A DNA stretch of 64,000 nucleotides from Actinomadura xylanilytica (GTDB taxonomy: Bacteria; Actinomycetota; Actinomycetes; Streptosporangiales; Streptosporangiaceae). Below, one piece after another: positions 18,025 through 27,328 of the stretch (position 1 is the stretch's first letter; each line of letters opens with the position of its first letter). The stretch spans positions 804,690-868,689 of the forward strand of contig NZ_JASNWE010000001.1 of the NCBI RefSeq assembly GCF_030283145.1, in the 5' to 3' direction. Made by a program: the position numbers and the translations under genes. Below the pieces are notes generated by a model. That model did no database searches and had not been told where the DNA came from. It was given only the letters and a program-made list of their open reading frames with translations.

Positions 18025-18324
18025 ATGGCGACCAGCGACACCCCCACCCGCGGCTACACCGCCAGCAAGGACCAGCTCCAGACCCGGCTGCGCCGGATCG
18101 AGGGCCAGGTCCGCGGGATCGAGCGGATGGTCGAGGACGATCGCTACTGCATCGACATCCTCACCCAGATCAGCGCCATCCAGGCGGCCCTCGACAAGGT
18201 CGCGCTCGGCCTGCTCGACGGGCATGTGCGGCACTGCGTGGCCGAGGGCGCTGAAGAGGGCAAGTCCGAGGCCATGTCCACCGAGCTGATGGCCGCGGTC
18301 GGCCGCCTCATGCGCCGCGGCTGA
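18025..18324 (+). CDS. csoR: CsoR-family metal-sensing repressor
   Basis: About 99 residues from the ATG at 18025. The all-helical CsoR/RcnR fold is clear (LQTRLRRIEGQVRGIERMV). The Cu(I) ligand set Cys-x(n)-His-xxx-Cys is present: Cys in DDRYCIDIL, and His and Cys in GHVRHC. These are the residues of copper-sensing CsoR rather than nickel-type RcnR. It normally represses a copper exporter. Here the next gene is only a fragment of an MFS transporter, and the copC cluster is 11 kb away, so targets must be elsewhere or lost. Confidence 0.9.
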   Translation: MATSDTPTRGYTASKDQLQTRLRRIEGQVRGIERMVEDDRYCIDILTQISAIQAALDKVALGLLDGHVRHCVAEGAEEGKSEAMSTELMAAVGRLMRRG

Positions 18325-18481
18325 CTCCCCCCCCTCTCCCGAACGGGCGGGGTCAGGCGTTCAGGTCGTCGAGATCGTCCAGGCGAGGCGCGCCCTGGCA
18401 CGCGCGGCGGGCCGGGCAGTGCGCGGACCAGCCGGTCCCGTTCGGCCCGTCCGGTCCGTCAGGTCCATCCGGTCCGTCAGG

Positions 18482-18988
18482 CTCGGCGCGGGCCGCGTCG
18501 TCCCGGTGGGCATCGTCCTGCTGGTGATCGGCACCGTCCCGTTCGCGCTGGTCGGCCCGGACACCTCGTACTGGCTGCTCGGCGCCGCGCTGTACGTGCG
18601 GGGGCTCGGGCTCGGCAGCACGATGATGCCGACGATGTCGGCCGCGGTCACCACGCTCAGCCGGACGGCGGTGTCGCGCGCCAGCAGCTCGCTGAACATC
18701 ATCGTGCAGCTCGGCGGATCGGTCGGGACGGCGCTGCTGGCGGTCATCCTGTCCCGCGAGATCAGCTCGGGGATCCCCCGGCGGGGCGGCGGAGGCGGCG
18801 GCACCGACCAGATGGGCGGGCTGCCGGACCAGGTCCGCGAGCAGATCGCGCCGAAGCTGGCGGACGCCTTCGGCACCACGTTCTGGGTCGCGCTCGGCCT
18901 CACCGCCGTGCTCGTCCTGCCTGTGCTGCTCCTGCCGCGGAACGCCCCGGCGGGCGGCGCGGGCGAGGCCCCTCCCCCGGCGCTCTGA
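18482..18988 (+). pseudogene. C-terminal remnant of a DHA2-type (EmrB/QacA) MFS transporter
   Basis: About 168 codons matching only the last four or five membrane segments of a 14-TM drug exporter (GLGLGSTMMPTMSAA, then the LNIIVQLGGSVGTALLAVIL helix, then FWVALGLTAVLVLPVLLLP). The first two thirds of the gene are missing. The frame upstream is a low-complexity Arg/Ser/Val run from short GGTCCGTC repeats (18435-18480), not protein-like. It is convergent with the MpaB gene two bases away. It probably arose by deletion downstream of csoR. Confidence 0.75.
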
Positions 18989-18989
18989 C

Positions 18990-19916
18990 TCAGGACGCGA
19001 TGGACCAGCCGGCCGGGTCGGACGCGTGCTCGCGCGTGAGCCGCCTGGCCCGCTGGGCGTCCGGGGAGTAGCGGTACCGCTCGGGGATGACGTGGACGGT
19101 GCGGTGCAGGCCCTTGAGGGCGAGCGTCGCGGCGAGGTCGGAGGTGGGCAGGCCGGGCAGCCCGTACATCCGGCGGGCCCAGCGCGGCAGCGTCGAGACC
19201 ACCAGCATCCCGAGGCCGGGCGCGGCCAGCTTGAGCGGCAGGAGCCGGTTCGGCACGTCCGGGCTGAACATCCGGCGCAGCCCGTCGCGGGCCTCGTCGC
19301 AGGCCCAGATCCGCGGGCGCATCCCCGCGTAGTAGTCCTTCAGCTCGGCGACGGAGGCGGGGACGTCGGCGGGGTCGAGCCCGACCACGGCGGCGGCGCG
19401 GCGCTGCTCGTCGACGAACGCGTCGGCGTCGGCGGCGCTCAGCCCGACGCCGGCGCGGCGGGCGACGTCGAGGTAGGAGTCGACCTCGCCGAGGTGCACC
19501 CAGAGCAGGTTCTCGGGGTCGTCCACCGGGAAGGTCTCGCCGGTGCGCAGATCGAGGCCGGTCAGCTTGGAGTGCAGCCTGCGGACGCGGCGGCCGATCC
19601 GGTCGACCTCGGCGTGCGTGCCGTAGGTGCGGACGCGGACGAACTCGACGGTGCGGGCGAGCCTGGACCACGCGGCGTCGCGGTCCATCAGCTCGGAGTT
19701 CTGCGCGGTGCCCCACATCGACCTGGGGTGCAGCGCCTGGAGCAGCAGGGCGCGGATGCCGCCGATCATCAGCACCGGCTCGCCCATCACCCGCCAGGTC
19801 ACCGAGCCGGGCCCGAACAGGCCGTGATCGTCGAGCAGCTCCTCACGCGGTCCCTCGCGCACGCGACCGCCCCCTCTCTCCGCGGCCGAGGAAACCACGC
19901 CCGGCGGGGTAATCAC
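18990..19916 (-). CDS. Oxygenase MpaB-family protein (DUF2236)
   Basis: 308 residues of the MpaB/Lcp-like family, helical proteins often binding b-type haem. Typical features are LFGPGSVTWRVMGEPVLMIG near the N-terminus, LLLQALHPRSMWG with its His, and YGTHAEVDRIGRRVRRLHS. Members cut or oxidise hydrophobic substrates, but most are uncharacterised. GTG start; a later GTG (near VVSSAAER) is possible. It stands alone on the minus strand. Confidence 0.82.
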   Translation of the reverse strand: MITPPGVVSSAAERGGGRVREGPREELLDDHGLFGPGSVTWRVMGEPVLMIGGIRALLLQALHPRSMWGTAQNSELMDRDAAWSRLARTVEFVRVRTYGTHAEVDRIGRRVRRLHSKLTGLDLRTGETFPVDDPENLLWVHLGEVDSYLDVARRAGVGLSAADADAFVDEQRRAAAVVGLDPADVPASVAELKDYYAGMRPRIWACDEARDGLRRMFSPDVPNRLLPLKLAAPGLGMLVVSTLPRWARRMYGLPGLPTSDLAATLALKGLHRTVHVIPERYRYSPDAQRARRLTREHASDPAGWSIAS

Positions 19917-20031
19917 AGACTTATTTCCCCGTTATGACCTGAGTCACACCACAAAACGGACATCGCCCCGGTCCGCGCGGACGGGCGCGGACCGGAGCGG
20001 GACCGGAGCGGGACCGGAGCGGGACCGGGCG

Positions 20032-20403
20032 TCAGGCGTCGCCGGTCCCCGCGTCGTCGGCGTCGTCGTCGCCGGGCTCGGGCGACTCGGTCTGCTCGGC
20101 GATCCACGCGAGGTAGTCCATGCTGCCCGCCACCACCGGGGACGCGATGATCTCCGGGGTGTCATAGGAGTGGCCCTCGGTGATCAGCGAGGCCAGTTCG
20201 TCGAACCGGTCGGCGGTGGTCTTGAAGACGATCAGCCATTCCTCGGCCGACTCGATCTCGCCCTCCCACCAATAGGTGCTGGCGACCGGGCCGACGAGCT
20301 GGGCGCACGCCGCGAGCCGCTCGGCCACCGCCGACCGGGCCAGCCCGGCCGCCTCCAGCCGCGAGTCGGTGGTGGTGGTCACCTGGACGTAAGCCTGCGC
20401 CAT
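20032..20403 (-). CDS. cutA: Divalent-cation tolerance protein CutA
   Basis: 123 residues with the CutA trimer fold: VQVTTTTDSRLEAAGLA, AACAQLVGPVASTYWWEGEI and EEWLIVFKTTADRF are strong signatures. The C-terminal 15 residues are an acidic Asp/Glu tail not needed for the fold. CutA binds copper in vitro; its in vivo role is unsettled. Three copies of a 10-bp GGACCGGAGC-type repeat lie downstream (about 19989-20028). Confidence 0.93.
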   Translation of the reverse strand: MAQAYVQVTTTTDSRLEAAGLARSAVAERLAACAQLVGPVASTYWWEGEIESAEEWLIVFKTTADRFDELASLITEGHSYDTPEIIASPVVAGSMDYLAWIAEQTESPEPGDDDADDAGTGDA

Positions 20404-20473
20404 CGCATGCTCCTTCCCCCATGACGATCGTAACCGTGCGTCTCTCCGGCGTTCCTCCCGGTCACTTGCCCGG

Positions 20474-22351
20474 TCACCTGCCCGGCCGTACGACCATGGC
20501 GCTGCCCCCGCCCCGGCGGACCGGTTCGGCGACGGCCTGGACCAGTCCGGGCCGCAGGATCTCCAGCGCGGTGGCGGCTCCGATCACGCCCGCGGGCGGT
20601 CCGGGGAACAGCTCGAGGCGGTGCCCGCGCGCGGCCAGCTCCCTGCCGTAGCCGTCGATGAACGCCTTCTCGGCGAAGACCTGCGGAGTGTTGCGCTGGG
20701 TGGCGCGCGGCGCGGCGAGCGCGGCGGGCAGGTCCATGCCGAGGTCGAGCCGGTTCAGCAGGATCTGGAGCACGGTGGTGATGATGGTGGACCCGCCCGG
20801 CGTGCCGAGGGCGAGCTTGGGCCGTCCGTCCTGGAGGACGAGCGTCGGCGCCATGCTGCTGCGCGGGCGCTTCCCGGGGCCGGGCAGGTTCGGGTCGGGG
20901 CTCGCGCCGGGGGCGGGCGGCTGCTGGGTGAAGTCGGTCAGCTCGTTGTTGAGCAGGAACCCGCGGCCGGGGACGGTGATCCCGCTGCCGCCGAACTGCT
21001 CGATCGAGACGTTGTAGGCGACGACGTTGCCCATCTTGTCGGCGACGACGAGGTGGGTGGTCTGCGGTCCCTCGTAGGCCAGCGTCCGGGTGGCGCCGCC
21101 GGGCGGGACGCACGGGGTGTAGCGGCCGTCCGGGGAGCCGGGCGCCACCGGCGCCGTGGCGGCCTCGCCCGGCTTGATGAGGCAGGCGCGCTCGCGGGCG
21201 AACCCGGTCGACAGCAGCTCGCCGAGCGGGACCTTCACCTTGGCGGGATCGCCGACGTAGCGTCCCCGGTCGGCGTAGGCGAGCTTGGACGCCTCCAGGT
21301 AGTAGTGCAGCGCCTTGACCGGGTCGCGGGAGTCGAACCGGAAGTCGCCGAGGATGCCGAGGGCCTCGCCGACCGTCGAGCCGCCGGACGAGGACGGCGG
21401 CGCCCCGTACACCTCCGTGCCCCGGTAGGACGTGCGGGTGGGGCGCTTCGACAGCGCCCGGTAGGCGGCCAGGTCGCGTGGCTCCATCAGCCCCGCGCGG
21501 ACGTTGCGGGTAGAGGACGGGTCGAGCGGCGGCTTGCGCACCGTCTTGGCGACCTCCTTGCCCAGCCCTCCCCCGTACAGCCAGCCGGGGCCGCGCTCGG
21601 CCAGCTCGCGGTAGGTGGCGGCGAGATCGGGGTTGCGGAACACCGAGCCGACCGCCGGGAGCCTCCCGCCGGGCAGGAACAGCTCGCGGGTCGGCCCGAA
21701 GTCGCGGAAGCGCGCCTCGTTCACCGCGGTCTGGTCGCGGAACTCCTGGTCGACGACGAAGCCCTTGTCGGCGACGCGGATCGCGGGCCGCAGCAGCGTG
21801 CCGAGGTCGCGGGTGCCGAAGCGGCGCAGCGCGAGGTCCCACTGGGCCAGGGTGCCGGGCACGCCGACGCCGAGCCCGCTGGTGACCGCCTCGTCGAACG
21901 GAATCGCCTTGCCGGTCGCGGGGTCGACGAAGGACGAGGCGCGCATCCTCGCCGGCGCGGTCTCACGGCCGTCGATCGCGTGGACGCGGCGCGTCTTGGC
22001 GTCGTAGTAGGTCAGGTAGCCGCCACCGCCGATCGCGGCCACGTACGGCTCGGTCACCCCGAGGGTGGCGCCGGCCGCGACCGCGGCGTCCATCGCGTTG
22101 CCGCCGCGCTTGAGCACCTCCAGGGCCGTGCGGCTGGCATCAGGGTCGACGGTGGAGACGGCGCCCCCGTACCCGGTGGCCACGGGCCGCCGGTCGGACG
22201 GCGCGGACGGCGCGGCGGGGCCCGCTCCCGGGGCGCGCGCGGCGGCGGCGCCGGGCTGGAGGGGGGCGGCGAGGGAGAGGGCGACGACGAGCCCGGCCAC
22301 CGGTGCGGTGCGGCGGCGCAGGGCGCTCCGGGGCGATGTGTTTCGGGACAC
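20474..22351 (-). CDS. ggt: Gamma-glutamyltransferase (secreted)
   Basis: About 625 residues. The GTG at 22351 is chosen because GGAGG lies five bases upstream and it begins a signal peptide (RRRTAPVAGLVVALSLAAPL). The mature part starts DRRPVATGYGGAVST. The autocleavage and nucleophile Thr is in GPQTTHLVVADKMGNVVAYN, and GSGITVPGRGFLLNNE is present. It cleaves glutathione and transfers gamma-glutamyl groups outside the cell. It is divergent from an amino-acid permease, which could take up the released amino acids. Confidence 0.93.
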   Translation of the reverse strand: MSRNTSPRSALRRRTAPVAGLVVALSLAAPLQPGAAAARAPGAGPAAPSAPSDRRPVATGYGGAVSTVDPDASRTALEVLKRGGNAMDAAVAAGATLGVTEPYVAAIGGGGYLTYYDAKTRRVHAIDGRETAPARMRASSFVDPATGKAIPFDEAVTSGLGVGVPGTLAQWDLALRRFGTRDLGTLLRPAIRVADKGFVVDQEFRDQTAVNEARFRDFGPTRELFLPGGRLPAVGSVFRNPDLAATYRELAERGPGWLYGGGLGKEVAKTVRKPPLDPSSTRNVRAGLMEPRDLAAYRALSKRPTRTSYRGTEVYGAPPSSSGGSTVGEALGILGDFRFDSRDPVKALHYYLEASKLAYADRGRYVGDPAKVKVPLGELLSTGFARERACLIKPGEAATAPVAPGSPDGRYTPCVPPGGATRTLAYEGPQTTHLVVADKMGNVVAYNVSIEQFGGSGITVPGRGFLLNNELTDFTQQPPAPGASPDPNLPGPGKRPRSSMAPTLVLQDGRPKLALGTPGGSTIITTVLQILLNRLDLGMDLPAALAAPRATQRNTPQVFAEKAFIDGYGRELAARGHRLELFPGPPAGVIGAATALEILRPGLVQAVAEPVRRGGGSAMVVRPGR

Positions 22352-22471
22352 CGAACCTCCTGGGGACGCGGCGTCACCACCGTGCCACCGATCTTGCCGC
22401 GGCGCCAGCGTCCGGGCGGCCGGGGCCCGGCTGGGCCCGGTCGCGCAACGGGGGTTCCGTTCCGCGCCCAT

Positions 22472-22626
22472 CCCGTGCCTTTCCGTGGACGGGCAACGGC
22501 AAAATCACATCAATTCGCGAGAAAACATTGCGAATGGCTCATTCCTGGTGAATTCTGAGGGACTTCGACCAGTACCAGCACTGTCTCGCGAACAGCGGCG
22601 CGGGGTCAGGCCAGGGGGGGACACCT
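22472..22626. other. Divergent, AT-richer promoter region between ggt and the permease
   Basis: With the ggt leader this forms a 275-bp gene-free space. Bases about 22499-22560 are much richer in A/T than the surroundings and contain an imperfect dyad ATTCGC-n11-GCGAAT. It probably holds both promoters. No known operator was recognised. Confidence 0.4.
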
Positions 22627-24393
22627 ATGACCTGGGACGGCCGCACGCGCAACACCATGTTCCGGCGCCTGCCCGTCGAGCGGGCCACCGGCCGGCTGTA
22701 CGGGGGCCGGCACCGGTTGCGCGTGGTCTACCGGACCCGCGATCTGATCGTGCTCGGACTCGGCGTGATGGTCGGTTCCGGCATTTTCAAGATCGCCGGG
22801 GAGCAGGCCGTGCACACCGCCGGCCCGGCGGTGATCATTTCTTTTCTGATCGCCGGCGGCGTGTGCCTGCTGGCCGCGCTCGCCTATGCGGAGTTATCCT
22901 CGATCGTCCCGGTCGCGGGGAGCGCCTATTCCTTCAGCTACGTCGCCTTCGGCGAGGTCTGGGCCTGGGTGGTCGGCTGGGCGCTGGTGCTGGAGCTGCT
23001 GCTCGCCGCGTCGGTGGTCGCGCGGGCGTGGTCGCTGTACGCGGCCCAGGCACTGAGCGACTTCGGCGTCCCGGTGCCGTCCGGGCTCGCCGGGGTGATC
23101 GGCCAGGAGCGCGGCTTCGACGTGTTCGCCCTCGGCATCCTGGTGCTGCTGGTGGTGCTGCTGGCGGTGGGCGGCCGGATGAGCCTGCGCACCCTGTGGT
23201 TCATGGTGGTGGCCAAGCTGATCGTGGTCGCGCTGGTGGTCGCCACCGGGCTGAAGTTCTTCAGCCCCGGCAACCTCACCCCGTTCGTGCCGCCGCCCGC
23301 CGAGCAGCCCGGCGGCGAGGCCCGCACGGTGCTGGACGTGCTGTCCGGGCTGGCCGGCGGCGGCGCCCCGCACGCGTTCGGCGTCTGGGGGGTCTTCGCC
23401 GCCGCGCCCGCGATCGCGTTCGCCTACATCGGCTTCGACCTGATCGCGACCGCCTCGGAGGAGACCGACGACGCCCCACGCAAGGTGCCGCGCGGGATGC
23501 TCACCAGCCTGGTCGTCGCGGTCGTGCTCTACGCCGCGGTGGCGGTGGCGATGGTCGGCATGGCCGGGCTGGACGGGCTGGCCGGCCTCGGCACGGACCG
23601 GCCGCTGCTCGCCGCCGCGTTCGCCTCGGCCGGCGCCGGGGCGATGGGCCGGGTCATCGACGTCGGCGCGGTGCTCGCGCTGAGCACCGTCATCCTGGTG
23701 GTGCTGATCAGCCTGACCCGGGTGCTGTTCTCGATGGCGCGCGACGGCCTGCTGCCGCGCCCGATCGCGGGGATGAGCCGGTTCCGGGTGCCGTCCCGGG
23801 CGACGCTGGTGGCGGGCGGCGCGGCGGTGCTGATGTCGCAGGTCTTCGACGTGCTCACGCTGGAGCAGATGGTGGTCATCGGCACCCTGTTCGCGTTCCT
23901 GTTCGTCTCCGCCGCGGTGCCCGCGCTGCGCCGCGGGCGGCCCGACCTGCACCGCCCGTTCCGCGTCCCGGCGGCCCCGCTCACCGCCGCGCTGAGCATC
24001 CTGGCGACCGGCTGGATGATGCTGAACCTGAAGGTCGAGACGTGGCGCAACTTCGCCCTCTGGATGGCCGCGGGGGTGCTGCTCTACCTGCTGTACGGAC
24101 GGCGCAAGAGCCAGATGAGGCTGCTCCTGGACCAGCCCCCGCCGCAGCACCCGGCCGCGGCGGGGCGGCAGCCACCGCCCGGCGCCGTCCCGGTGCAGGC
24201 CCCCGTCCCTCCTCCGCCCGCACGCCGGCTGCCGCCCGGCGTCGCGCCGCTCGACGGCCCAGTGCCGTCCGGCAGACCGGCGGCGTCCGGCGGACCGGCG
24301 GCGTCCGGCGGACCGGCGGCGTCCGGCGGACCCGCCCCGGACGGCGCCCAGCCCGATCCGCCGCGGCCCGGGGGCGGCAGGCACCGCCGCTGA
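22627..24393 (+). CDS. APC-family amino acid permease with a Pro/Ala-rich cytoplasmic tail
   Basis: 588 residues. About twelve membrane segments, starting with the APC signature LIVLGLGVMVGSGIFKIAG (about residues 38-56); the substrate segment AFAYIGFDLIATASEETD is typical of cationic-amino-acid-type permeases. The last 100 residues are Pro/Ala/Gly-rich and include a PAASGG repeat from a 15-bp DNA repeat (about 24277-24335). The ATG follows a G-rich site. It is divergent from ggt and may import amino acids that enzyme frees. Confidence 0.88.
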   Translation: MTWDGRTRNTMFRRLPVERATGRLYGGRHRLRVVYRTRDLIVLGLGVMVGSGIFKIAGEQAVHTAGPAVIISFLIAGGVCLLAALAYAELSSIVPVAGSAYSFSYVAFGEVWAWVVGWALVLELLLAASVVARAWSLYAAQALSDFGVPVPSGLAGVIGQERGFDVFALGILVLLVVLLAVGGRMSLRTLWFMVVAKLIVVALVVATGLKFFSPGNLTPFVPPPAEQPGGEARTVLDVLSGLAGGGAPHAFGVWGVFAAAPAIAFAYIGFDLIATASEETDDAPRKVPRGMLTSLVVAVVLYAAVAVAMVGMAGLDGLAGLGTDRPLLAAAFASAGAGAMGRVIDVGAVLALSTVILVVLISLTRVLFSMARDGLLPRPIAGMSRFRVPSRATLVAGGAAVLMSQVFDVLTLEQMVVIGTLFAFLFVSAAVPALRRGRPDLHRPFRVPAAPLTAALSILATGWMMLNLKVETWRNFALWMAAGVLLYLLYGRRKSQMRLLLDQPPPQHPAAAGRQPPPGAVPVQAPVPPPPARRLPPGVAPLDGPVPSGRPAASGGPAASGGPAASGGPAPDGAQPDPPRPGGGRHRR

Positions 24394-24399
24394 CCTGTG

Positions 24400-24435
24400 A
24401 AGGCGCCGCTCTCCCGGACCGGGGGGCGGCGCCTT
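24400..24435. terminator. Hairpin between convergent permease and iron-uptake operon
   Basis: AAGGCGCCGC at 24400-24409 pairs with GCGGCGCCTT at 24426-24435 (10-bp perfect stem, GC-rich loop). It lies just after the permease stop and before the end of the binding-protein gene, so it can serve both strands. Confidence 0.7.
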
Positions 24436-24462
24436 CGCCGTGCCGTCAGGAGTGGCGGACGG

Positions 24463-25443
24463 TCACTTCGCCGCGAGCGGCGTCAGGTACTTCTGGAGGT
24501 CGTCCAGGATGCGGCCGGCGGCGGTGACGCCGATGCCGGTCATCCAGGTCTCGTCGTCCACCACCTGGGCGTGCCCGGCCTTGACCGCGCCGAGCTTCTG
24601 CCACAGCGGGCCGGCGGTGACCTCGGCCTGCTCCTGCGCGGCCTTCTCGCCGTACGCCGCCACGAAGATCATGTCGCCGTCGGCCTGGTCGACCCGCTCG
24701 GGGCTGAGCGCGGCGAACCGCTTGTCGGCCTTGTCCGCGAGCCGCTGCCGCTCGGGCCGGCCGAGGCCGGTGTCGCCGAGGACGATCCCGGCGAACGACT
24801 CGGGCCCGTACACGCGCAGCTCGTCCGGCATGAACCTGACCAGGCTGACCTTCAGCCCGGACGGGTCGCCGAGCTTCTCACCGAGCCGCTTGGCACGGTC
24901 CTGGTACGCCTGGAGCTTCTGCTCCCCCTCGGCCTTCTTGCCCACCGCCTCGGCGTCGAGCAGGAAGTTCTGCTTCCAGGTCACCCCGACCTTGTCGGTG
25001 AAGACGGTCGGCGCGATCTTCGACAGCTCGCCGTAGAACTTCTCCTGGCGGAACCTGGAGCCGAGGATCAGGTCCGGCTCGAGCGCGGCGATGGCCTCGG
25101 TGTCGGGCTCCTGGAGCGTGCCGACGCTCTTGATCTTCGCGTACCCGTCGCCCAGGTACTTCGGCATCCCGGCGGCCTGGTCCGGCAGCGCCGTCCCGAC
25201 CGGGGTCAGCCCGAGGCTGTAGAGGGTGTCGAGCTTGTCGCTGTCGAGCACCACGATCCGCTTCGGGGCCTCGGGGACCTTGCTCTCCCCCATCGCGTGC
25301 TTGACCACGCGGGTCGGCCCGTCGGCCTGCCCCGAGTCGCCGCCGCCGCACGCGGTCAGCGCCAGGGCGGCCGTCGCGAGCACCGCGATCCCCTGCGCGA
25401 GCCGCCCGCCTCTTCCGTGGAGCTTCACTGCCTTTCCCTTCAT
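24463..25443 (-). CDS. Iron-siderophore ABC transporter, lipoprotein binding protein
   Basis: 326 residues from the ATG at 25443. A lipoprotein signal ends in LALTACGGG (lipobox Cys near residue 31). The FecB/FhuD-like periplasmic-binding fold follows: RIVVLDSDKLDTLYSLGLTP, EAIAALEPDLILGSRF. It captures a ferric siderophore at the cell surface for the two permeases and ATPase encoded just upstream, whose last gene ends 11 bp before this start. It is the last gene of an iron-box-controlled operon. Confidence 0.92.
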   Translation of the reverse strand: MKGKAVKLHGRGGRLAQGIAVLATAALALTACGGGDSGQADGPTRVVKHAMGESKVPEAPKRIVVLDSDKLDTLYSLGLTPVGTALPDQAAGMPKYLGDGYAKIKSVGTLQEPDTEAIAALEPDLILGSRFRQEKFYGELSKIAPTVFTDKVGVTWKQNFLLDAEAVGKKAEGEQKLQAYQDRAKRLGEKLGDPSGLKVSLVRFMPDELRVYGPESFAGIVLGDTGLGRPERQRLADKADKRFAALSPERVDQADGDMIFVAAYGEKAAQEQAEVTAGPLWQKLGAVKAGHAQVVDDETWMTGIGVTAAGRILDDLQKYLTPLAAK

Positions 25444-25454
25444 CGAACTGTCGG

Positions 25455-26264
25455 TCAGGCCGGGGCATCCGGCACGATCATCGGTGCGCCCGTCACCGGG
25501 CACGGCACGACCACGCCGCCGAGGCCGAACACCCCGGCCAGGCAGGCCGCGTCCATGACCTCGTCCGGCGGGCCCTGCGCGGTCACCCGGCCGTCCTTCA
25601 TCACCACGAGGTGGTCGGCGTAGCGGCATGCCTGGTTGAGGTCGTGCAGGACGGCGAGCACGGTCCGGCCGCCGTCCCGGTTGAGCCGCCGCAGCAGATC
25701 GAGCACCTCGACCTGGTGGGCGAGGTCGAGGAAGGTGGTGGGCTCGTCCAGCAGCAGCGCGTCGGTGTCCTGGGCGAGGGTCAGCGCGATCCACACCCGC
25801 TGCCGCTGCCCGCCCGACAGCGCGTCCACCGGCCGGTCCCGCAGGTCGCCGAGCCCGGTGAGCCGGAGCGCCCGCTCGACGGCGGCCGAGTCCTCGCCGC
25901 TCCACTGCCGGAACCAGCGCTGGTACGGCTGCCGTCCGCGCGCGACCAGGTCGGCGACGGTCAGCCCCTCGGGGGTGACCGGGCTCTGCGGCAGCACGCC
26001 GAGCCGCCGGGCCAGCTCGCGGGTCGGCTGCGCGTGCAGCTCGGCGCCGTCGATCAGGACGGTGCCGGAGCGCGGCGCCAGGAGCCGCGCGAGGGTGCGC
26101 AGCAGCGTGGACTTGCCGCAGGCGTTGGGGCCGACGATCACGGTGAACGCGCCGCCGGGCAGCTCCAGGTCCAGGCCGTCGATGACGGTGCGGTCGCCGT
26201 ACCCGACGGTGAGGCCGCGGGTCGCCAGCCTCACCGGGGGCCGGTCTGCGGCGTCGGTCGTCAT
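25455..26264 (-). CDS. Iron-siderophore ABC transporter, ATP-binding protein
   Basis: 269 residues from the ATG at 26264, preceded by GAGGAGGAA. Walker A is VGPNACGKSTLL, the ABC signature LSGGQRQRVWIALTLAQ, Walker B ALLLDEPTTFLDLAHQ, and the switch His is in VLAVLHDLNQACRYA. It is of the FecE/FhuC type and powers the two FecCD permeases. Its ATG overlaps the upstream permease stop by 4 bp (ATGA), implying coupled translation. Confidence 0.95.
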   Translation of the reverse strand: MTTDAADRPPVRLATRGLTVGYGDRTVIDGLDLELPGGAFTVIVGPNACGKSTLLRTLARLLAPRSGTVLIDGAELHAQPTRELARRLGVLPQSPVTPEGLTVADLVARGRQPYQRWFRQWSGEDSAAVERALRLTGLGDLRDRPVDALSGGQRQRVWIALTLAQDTDALLLDEPTTFLDLAHQVEVLDLLRRLNRDGGRTVLAVLHDLNQACRYADHLVVMKDGRVTAQGPPDEVMDAACLAGVFGLGGVVVPCPVTGAPMIVPDAPA

Positions 26265-27328
26265 CGGTTCCTCCTCCGTACGAGCAGCCACAGCAGGTAG
26301 GGACCGCCGAGGGCCGCGGTGAGCACCCCGACGGGGAGCTGGACGGGCGCGAACGCGGTGCGGGCGATCAGGTCGGCGACGACGGTGAGCAGGGCGCCGG
26401 TGAGCGCGGCGCAGGCCAGCGGGGGCCGCTCGGCGCGGACCAGGCGGCGGGCGAGCTGCGGCGCGGCGAGCGCGACGAAGTCGACCGCGCCGGCCTGCGA
26501 GGTCGCCAGGGCGGCCAGCACCACCGCGACGCCGGCCAGCGCGAGGCGGCGGCGGACGACGCGGACGCCGAGGCCGCGGGCGACGTCGTCGTCCAGCGCG
26601 GTGGTGTCCATGGCCCGGCCCGCCCACACCAGCACCGGCGCGAGCAGCAGCACCGGGACCAGCAGCGTCAGCGTCTCCCGGTGGCCGAGCCCGGCCAGGC
26701 TCCCGGCCAGCCAGATCCGGGCCCGCTGGCCCTCGATCGGGTCGGCGCCGACGATGAACACCTCGGTCAGCGCCTTGAGCGCGAGCGCGACCGCGACGCC
26801 GCCGAGGACGAAGCGGTGCGCGGCCAGCCCGTGCCGGCCCGAGACCGCGAACACCGCCGCGGCGGCGGCGAGCCCGCCGAGCAGGGCGAACGGGCCGAGC
26901 CAGGCCGAGCCGAGGCCGGCGCTCATCACCAGCGTCGCGGCGAGCCCGGCGCCCTGGCTCACCCCGACGACGTCCGGGCTGGCCAGCGGGTTGCGGCTGA
27001 CCGCCTGGAGCAGCGCGCCGGACAGCCCGAGGACGGCACCGACGGCGAGGCCGAGCACGATCCGGGGCAGCCGCAGATCCTGGACGACGACGGTGGACGG
27101 CCCGTCCCCCGCGAGCGCCCGGACCACGTCCAGGGGGGCGATGAAGGTGCTGCCCACACCGAGGGAGACCAGCGTCGCGGCGGCGGTGAGCACGATGAGG
27201 AGCAGGCCGGCCGCGGCCGCGCGGCGCCGGACGACGAACGCGAGCGGGCCGGCGCGGACGACCGTCCGGCCCGCGGCGGGGTGGGACCGCGCGGAGGGGC
27301 GGAACGGCACGGCGGCGCTGGTCTTCAC
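26261..27328 (-). CDS. Iron-siderophore ABC transporter, FecCD-type permease (second)
   Basis: 355 residues from the GTG at 27328, whose GTGA overlaps the previous permease stop. About ten membrane segments; FecCD signatures include GAVLGLSGALLQAVSRNPLA and GAVDFVALAAPQLARRLV. The N-terminal 35 residues are basic and cytoplasmic. It forms the membrane channel as a heterodimer with the product of the gene upstream. Confidence 0.93.
   Translation of the reverse strand: MKTSAAVPFRPSARSHPAAGRTVVRAGPLAFVVRRRAAAAGLLLIVLTAAATLVSLGVGSTFIAPLDVVRALAGDGPSTVVVQDLRLPRIVLGLAVGAVLGLSGALLQAVSRNPLASPDVVGVSQGAGLAATLVMSAGLGSAWLGPFALLGGLAAAAAVFAVSGRHGLAAHRFVLGGVAVALALKALTEVFIVGADPIEGQRARIWLAGSLAGLGHRETLTLLVPVLLLAPVLVWAGRAMDTTALDDDVARGLGVRVVRRRLALAGVAVVLAALATSQAGAVDFVALAAPQLARRLVRAERPPLACAALTGALLTVVADLIARTAFAPVQLPVGVLTAALGGPYLLWLLVRRRNR

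Noticed and set aside
24277-24335. Tandem 15-bp units considered as CRISPR or regulatory repeat
   Set aside because: They are head-to-tail without spacers, lie inside the permease frame and encode PAASGG repeats. No CRISPR array was found anywhere in the window.
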